Under the pieces are notes generated by a model, which saw nothing but the letters and a program-made list of their open reading frames with translations, did not search any database and was not told the DNA's origin. From Pirellulaceae bacterium (GTDB lineage Bacteria > Planctomycetota > Planctomycetia > Pirellulales > Pirellulaceae), in NCBI GenBank assembly GCA_022448645.1, contig JAKVBZ010000035.1:1-49158 (forward strand): 49,158 nucleotides of DNA, in the 5' to 3' direction. Shown here piece after piece: positions 45,101-49,158 of this stretch. The stretch's first letter is position 1, and each line of letters begins with the position of its first letter. Both the position numbers and the translations under genes were made by a program.

Positions 45101-48100
45101 TGACTTTAGTCATAGTGCATTAGTGCCTGAGGTGTCCGAAAACGTGACGGTCACGGCGACGGCCGAGGATCCGGATGGAGTGGCCTCGATGACTTTGTGG
45201 TTTTCCGTGGCGGAAGGACCATGGCAGAGTGCGCCGATGACATTGGGGCCGAACAGTCAGTACACGGGTATCATTCCGGGACAATCGGCTTCGGCCATTG
45301 TTCAGTTTTATGTCGAGGGGCAAGATACATTCGGTGCCACGTCGACGTTTCCCGCCGAAGGAGTTGACTCTCGAGCTCTGTACAAAGTGCAGGATGGCAA
45401 GGGAACCAACAATCCGGTGGATACCATTCGAATTGTGATGCTTGCGAGCGAAGCTGCTGATTTGTTCGACGCAGGTCAACTGATGAGTAATGGTTTCCGT
45501 GGTGGTACCGTCATCTATAACAACCTTGAAGCCTTTTACGACATTGGTGTGCGCTTGAAGGGAAGCTTGGCAGGACGCACTCCCATCCTAGGTGACGTGA
45601 ATTCGGGCAGTTACAAAGTCAGATTTAACTCGGATCAATTATTTCGTGGAGTCCATGAAGTTCTCAGCCTGGATGGTTCAGGACGGAGCCAGTATTACGA
45701 TGGCAATGGTCAAGACGAGATCCTGATTACACACATGCTCAGTCGCGCTGGAGGCATCGCTAGCGTATATCACGATTTAGGGTACTTGATTTCACCCAAT
45801 ACGAATTCGCAATACACGCGACCGGTGATCATGATGATGGCCCGTTACAGTGACGTGTATCTTGAAGAAACTTTCGGTAACGATAGCGATGGCACGCTCT
45901 ACGAGTTCGAAATCGTGTATTACATGAACCAGAATGTCGTGTCAGGTAACAAGGAAACTTTGAAGAATGGCATGTTAGGTGGGGGATTCGTTCCCACTGA
46001 TTTTGGCAATATTGGTACCGAGAAAGAAGACTATCGTTGGAATTATCTCATCAAAAACAAGCGAGCAGCTGACAACTATGACAACGTGATGTCAACAGCG
46101 CAAGCGTTTAGTCTGAGTGGTGCCATTTTAGATAGCGTACTGGAAGATGTCATTGATGTCAGCCAATGGATGCGCATGTATGCCATGCAATCGCTATCCG
46201 GAAATCTGGACGTGTACGGCATCGATGCCGCGCCACACAATATCTGGCTCTATGATCATCCAGGCACCGGAAAAATCATGGTGCTGCCATGGGATCTGGA
46301 CTTTTCGTTTGCCGGCCGGCGTCCGCCCAACGATACGTTGCACGCCGAATCCGGTGCTCCAAACTGGAACATTGGAAAGATTCTCAACCGTCCTCAGAAT
46401 TTGCGATTGTTTTATGGTCACCTTCAAGACCTCATCGCTACCACGTTCAATGGTACGTATGCCGGAAACTGGTTTCACCGTTTCGGTGTTTTGGTAGACC
46501 AAAACTACACACCTCACATTAGTTTCATCAACGATCGGGCACATTTTGTGACGACTCAGTTGTCGCTGCGGGCTCCGTCAGTCCCCTACGATTTAACTAC
46601 CAGTGGACCGCTGGATGTGGGGGCAGCGACTACTGCAACGCTGACCGGGACCGGCTGGATCGACGTCCATGAAATGCGGCTTGCCGGACAATCAGAACCT
46701 CTCGACTTGACGTGGTCTGTAGGCTCCGGCGCGACCTATGCCCAAACGTGGCAAACCACGATACCGTTGCTGTTTGGCACGAATCAATACGAACTAGAAG
46801 CGTATGATTACCAGGGTCATCTTGTTGGCACGGAATCGATCCAGGTCAGCACTTCAGCCGGCAATCTTGTATTCGATTCGCTCCGCATCACGCAGATCAA
46901 TTACAATCCGGCGGATCCGACATTGAGTGAGTTCGCCAGTAACCCAAATTTAGACAACGACGACTTTGAATTTATCCAAGTCGAAAATATTGGTGCCCAG
47001 TCGATTAATCTACAGGGTGTCAGTTTTGGCAGCGGGGTGACATATAGCTTTGGCAACGTCAATTTGGCACCGGGTGCCCGAGGAGTGGTTGTCCGAGATC
47101 AGTCGGCCTTTGAATTGCGCTACGGGATGGGATTGAATGTGCTCGGAGAGTTTACCTCAGGTGCATTGTCGAATCAGGGAGAAGGTCTGTCACTAACGTT
47201 CAATGGACAGACGTTTCTCGACTTTAGTTACGGGGACGATGATCCCTGGCCCGAAGGTGCCGATGGTGCTGGACAGACTTTGGTGTTGAGTGATCCGGTT
47301 GGTACACCAACTCAAGATTACGGCGACTTCGATCGCTGGCGCGGCAGTACCGAATGGGGTGGCGCTCCGGATGCAACGCCTGCTAGTCCCATAGGTGTTG
47401 TTATCAACGAAGTGCTCACGAATTCGGAGCTGCCCCAGGTCGATTCGATAGAGTTGTACAACTCGACGGGAAGCTTGATTGACATCAGTGGTTGGTGGTT
47501 GAGTGATGATCAGGGTGAATGGTTCAAATTTCAGATTCCAGCGACGACCACGATTCCCGCAGGTGGGTATCTTGTCTTGGATGAGAGTGACTTTAACCCA
47601 AACCCGTCGACCCCAAGCCCCACTGATTTTGCCCTCAACGCAAATGATGGTGATTCCGTCTGGTTGATTGATCCCAATGTTAGCGGCACTGAGCCGGAGT
47701 TCTTTGTCGACAGTGTCGTCTTTGGTGCGGTCACCGTGGGTGAAACGTTAGGAAGGTGGCCGAATGGATCTGGTCGACTGGTCCCTCTCACCGTGGCGAC
47801 GTTAGGAGCGACGAATGGTGCTCCCCGTGTAGGGCCGGTGGTGATAAGCGAGATTATGTACAACCCGACCGATCCGGGTGGGGAAACCGCGGCGAGTGAC
47901 TTGGAATTCGCCGAAATTTACAACCCGACCGCACAGCCTGTCGATTTGAGTGACTGGGTTTTCGACGGTATCGGCTTGACGATACCGACCAGTACGTTGT
48001 TACAGCCTGGGCAGACGATGGTGTTTGTGCCCTTCGATCCAGTGAATGATTTGTTGGCAGTGGCCGCGTTCGAAAACGCCTACAGCATAGAGATTGCTTC

Positions 48101-49158
48101 AAGTTTAGCGCAATTTGTTGGTCCTGTTGCTGGCAATCTGGATGGCGGTGGCGAACGATTGACTTTACAGCGAGCGGGAAATCCTCCGTTAGGTAGTACT
48201 TCCATTCCTTTGTGGCTGGAAGATCGTGTAGAGTACAACGACACCGCACCTTGGCCCACAGATGCCGATGGTGGAGGCATGTCTCTGCACCGAGTGTTGT
48301 CTGATTCTTGGGCGGGAGACGTCTCGTCCTGGTCGAGTGCGTCGCCAAGTCCAGGACAGTTCGGGCCGTCGTTACATGCCAGCCTGGTGAATGCCACCAA
48401 GACCATTGGGGAAGTGGGGCAACTAACCAACGTGACGCACGATGTGCAAACCATTGATTTGACACAGAGCTACAACACGCCAGTCGTGTTTGCCTTGCCG
48501 GTGTCTCACAACGGCTCGGATGTGACGGTCCCAAGAATCACGAATATTCAATCGAATCAGTTCGACATTCATCTGGTTGAACCTTCCAACCTGAACGGCG
48601 TCCATGGGATCGGCGAAACAGTCAGCTATATCGTGTTGGAAACGGGCAACCACGTGTTACCCGACGGGACAAGGATCGACGTCGAAACCGTTTCTACGAA
48701 TGACTACGTCGGCAAAGGCATCGCTGCACCTAGTTGGGAAACCGTCACCTTCTCGACTCCTTTCGCGACGACTCCCGTCGTGATTAGCCAGGTGCAGGAA
48801 ATGGCTATCGGAGGCGAAAATTTCCTTTCGACTCGACAAAACACGACTTCCACAGTTGGTTTTGACGTCGCTTTGGAGCCACAAGAGTCCAGCGCTGCTG
48901 GCTCTGTGACCGAAACGATTGGCTTCCTGGCAATGGAACCATCAACAGGCACCTGGAACTCGATGACGTACGAAGCACAGCTGACTGCAGCCTTGTTCAC
49001 GGACGATTTCGTACCGCTAAGCTTCAGCAACACCTACGAGACTTCACCCAGTTTCGTGGCGGGGCTCGCCACTGCGAACGGCGGCGATAATGCACATCTA
49101 CGTTATCAGAATCTGACCAAGGCGAGCGTGGAAGTGATCGTTGAAGAAGATACGACCA
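42123..49158 (+). CDS. Giant LEPR-XLL surface protein 2 (lamin-tail, CotH, lectin-like), partial
   Basis: Open from the ATG at 42123 to the window edge: 2,345 codons, 3' end missing. Frame spot-checked at the start, near 45000 and at the end (VEEDTT). The N-terminus has basic TRRRSS then the LEPR-XLL-type ESLEPRIVLDS (about 14-24). Order: LTD1 (25-176); split host domain with a beta-rich insert (about 186-530); LTD2 (537-660); LTD3 (659-810); a CBM-like segment (817-960); an Ig-like segment from about 990; CotH kinase-like domain (about 1098-1480) with SYKVRF and LPWDLDFSF; LTD4-6 (from about 1582, 1758 and 1905); and the three-fold lectin-like module (2097 on). Paralogous to giant 1, sharing the same C-terminal order. 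Probably cell-surface; the CotH domain, if active, would phosphorylate a protein or itself. Confidence 0.9.
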   Translation, partial: MTRRRSSYLARFESLEPRIVLDSTVVFNELMVNPVGSDDDTLEWVELFNQMAVDMDLSGWSLQGGIEYEFADGAEIPGRGYLVIAIDPVALQGTTGLTGVLGPYTGKLNNGGETLELRNNDNRLMNRVTYDFGGQWPVGPDGSGFTLAKNELLTASHLPENWTTSGQAGGTPGAENFPPAPEPVTTSLIDVGDQASVLVPADGGLGLSWTLDGFAEVGWTSGPTGIGYEQTGGSSIAYGNLTGAGGSFPSSNAFGHDFEVLTPITVTHLGVFDSNANGLSRTLTSELWTRSGNSGAKLATLTFTPGDPGTLVESNRLKPLASPLALSPGDYTIVAHGYGSGEYVGHQGIGGPSGAYKTLDDGDGAILFEGTSRIGAMPGSFPNLPDAGNANYYSAGTFQFSTGSITGKVVTDIHAEMFDENTSAFIRIPFDFNISNTVQSMSLEMEYSDGFVAYINGEEVSRRNASGIVDWNSAATTHAGGFVTEIINIDAGIDDLNFGSNVLAIHGLNAVVNDATFFIAPALEIVSLPPGAEPVVPVAINEVAPGGQSGFFLELSNESAVSQSLDGFFLESSAGQQYTIPAQSISGGDVWSVTDLQLGFTPADGDTLFLYTSSAKTNLIDARQVSGWLRGRSSQHDGDWLYPDVATPGAVNSFTFHDEIVINEIMYHHQPDKGPPFVESSEEWIELYNRSATITVDLSGWSFVDAVDFTFPVGTMLGPDQYLLVSNNVAVLSAIYPAANMIGDFSRSLSDRDDRILLLDANDNPADEVHYYHAGRWPESADGGGSSLELRDPDADNSIPEAWAASDESSKSTWNTYSFRQVAKADTGSANVWNELHMGLLDAGEFLLDDVSVIRDPSGLNRQLIQNGSFEGDSVGGTADKWRIIGTHNGTVIVDPDDTNNQVAHVVATGLSGHMHNHAETTLKDGANFHTIQNGVEYEISFRAKWLTGSNQLNTRFYVNRVRTTHLLAVPQLNGTPGAQNSTFVANVGPTYRDFSHSALVPEVSENVTVTATAEDPDGVASMTLWFSVAEGPWQSAPMTLGPNSQYTGIIPGQSASAIVQFYVEGQDTFGATSTFPAEGVDSRALYKVQDGKGTNNPVDTIRIVMLASEAADLFDAGQLMSNGFRGGTVIYNNLEAFYDIGVRLKGSLAGRTPILGDVNSGSYKVRFNSDQLFRGVHEVLSLDGSGRSQYYDGNGQDEILITHMLSRAGGIASVYHDLGYLISPNTNSQYTRPVIMMMARYSDVYLEETFGNDSDGTLYEFEIVYYMNQNVVSGNKETLKNGMLGGGFVPTDFGNIGTEKEDYRWNYLIKNKRAADNYDNVMSTAQAFSLSGAILDSVLEDVIDVSQWMRMYAMQSLSGNLDVYGIDAAPHNIWLYDHPGTGKIMVLPWDLDFSFAGRRPPNDTLHAESGAPNWNIGKILNRPQNLRLFYGHLQDLIATTFNGTYAGNWFHRFGVLVDQNYTPHISFINDRAHFVTTQLSLRAPSVPYDLTTSGPLDVGAATTATLTGTGWIDVHEMRLAGQSEPLDLTWSVGSGATYAQTWQTTIPLLFGTNQYELEAYDYQGHLVGTESIQVSTSAGNLVFDSLRITQINYNPADPTLSEFASNPNLDNDDFEFIQVENIGAQSINLQGVSFGSGVTYSFGNVNLAPGARGVVVRDQSAFELRYGMGLNVLGEFTSGALSNQGEGLSLTFNGQTFLDFSYGDDDPWPEGADGAGQTLVLSDPVGTPTQDYGDFDRWRGSTEWGGAPDATPASPIGVVINEVLTNSELPQVDSIELYNSTGSLIDISGWWLSDDQGEWFKFQIPATTTIPAGGYLVLDESDFNPNPSTPSPTDFALNANDGDSVWLIDPNVSGTEPEFFVDSVVFGAVTVGETLGRWPNGSGRLVPLTVATLGATNGAPRVGPVVISEIMYNPTDPGGETAASDLEFAEIYNPTAQPVDLSDWVFDGIGLTIPTSTLLQPGQTMVFVPFDPVNDLLAVAAFENAYSIEIASSLAQFVGPVAGNLDGGGERLTLQRAGNPPLGSTSIPLWLEDRVEYNDTAPWPTDADGGGMSLHRVLSDSWAGDVSSWSSASPSPGQFGPSLHASLVNATKTIGEVGQLTNVTHDVQTIDLTQSYNTPVVFALPVSHNGSDVTVPRITNIQSNQFDIHLVEPSNLNGVHGIGETVSYIVLETGNHVLPDGTRIDVETVSTNDYVGKGIAAPSWETVTFSTPFATTPVVISQVQEMAIGGENFLSTRQNTTSTVGFDVALEPQESSAAGSVTETIGFLAMEPSTGTWNSMTYEAQLTAALFTDDFVPLSFSNTYETSPSFVAGLATANGGDNAHLRYQNLTKASVEVIVEEDTT

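Noticed and set aside
1..49158. CRISPR arrays, tRNA/rRNA genes, transposases or prophage genes
   Set aside because: No regularly spaced repeats, no cloverleaf or rRNA-like segments recognised by eye, and no transposase, integrase or phage structural protein among the readable genes. A covariance-model scan would be needed to exclude small RNAs.

Overview
The window looks like a chromosomal segment of a planctomycete, most probably a marine Pirellulaceae-type organism. This is inferred from gene content, not from a marker gene. The signs are a DUF1559 pseudopilin followed by a small transthyretin-like lipoprotein, two giant secreted proteins with the planctomycete LEPR-XLL N-terminal motif, a sulfatase, FG-GAP/ASPIC (CRTAC1-like) lipoproteins, a Tat-exported beta-propeller, and a long perfect inverted repeat containing a CCCGAAGCGT...GCGAGGG core. 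No tRNA, rRNA, CRISPR array, insertion sequence or prophage gene was recognised.

Layout. 0.2-3.0 kb: a TylF-like O-methyltransferase and an exported HEAT-repeat protein, both minus strand. 3.4-7.0 kb: a UxaE-type tagaturonate epimerase and, 13 bases on, an octahaem cytochrome with HEAT and TPR tails. 7.0-11.1 kb: a DJ-1/PfpI protein (minus), then DUF1559 pseudopilin, small lipoprotein and a secreted tandem cyclase-family protein (plus). 11.2-13.3 kb: a minus-strand operon of PLP aminotransferase and ornithine cyclodeaminase/mu-crystallin family protein, overlapping by 25 bases. 13.6-22.4 kb: giant surface protein 1 (about 2,916 aa). 22.6-31.5 kb: plus-strand metabolic genes: glucose-dehydrogenase-like MDR, phytanoyl-CoA dioxygenase family, HpcH/HpaI aldolase, secreted lactonase-type propeller, and a large exported GH2-family protein. 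31.7-41.9 kb: minus-strand genes for a Tat-exported propeller, a double FG-GAP/ASPIC lipoprotein, an SCO domain fused to FG-GAP/ASPIC, and a sulfatase. 42.1 kb to the end: giant surface protein 2, open to the window edge (at least 2,345 codons).

How it may fit together. Most products carry export signals and are types used for binding or processing polysaccharide at the cell surface (sulfatase, GH2, lectin-like modules, LamG). The cytoplasmic enzymes (epimerase, MDR, aldolase) fit sugar-acid or deoxy-sugar metabolism. No single pathway can be proved from the sequence.

The most interesting structure is in the two giants. They share the same order of C-terminal modules: three lamin-tail domains, then a three-fold repeat that resembles H-type lectin. 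Both also contain a split host domain that carries different inserted cargo at the same point, LamG twice in giant 1 and an unrelated beta-rich segment in giant 2. Other points of note are a GH2 protein lacking its acid/base Glu, a tandem cyclase with a broken metal motif in both halves, the SCO-FG-GAP fusion, and several short decayed coding remnants in the intergenic regions.
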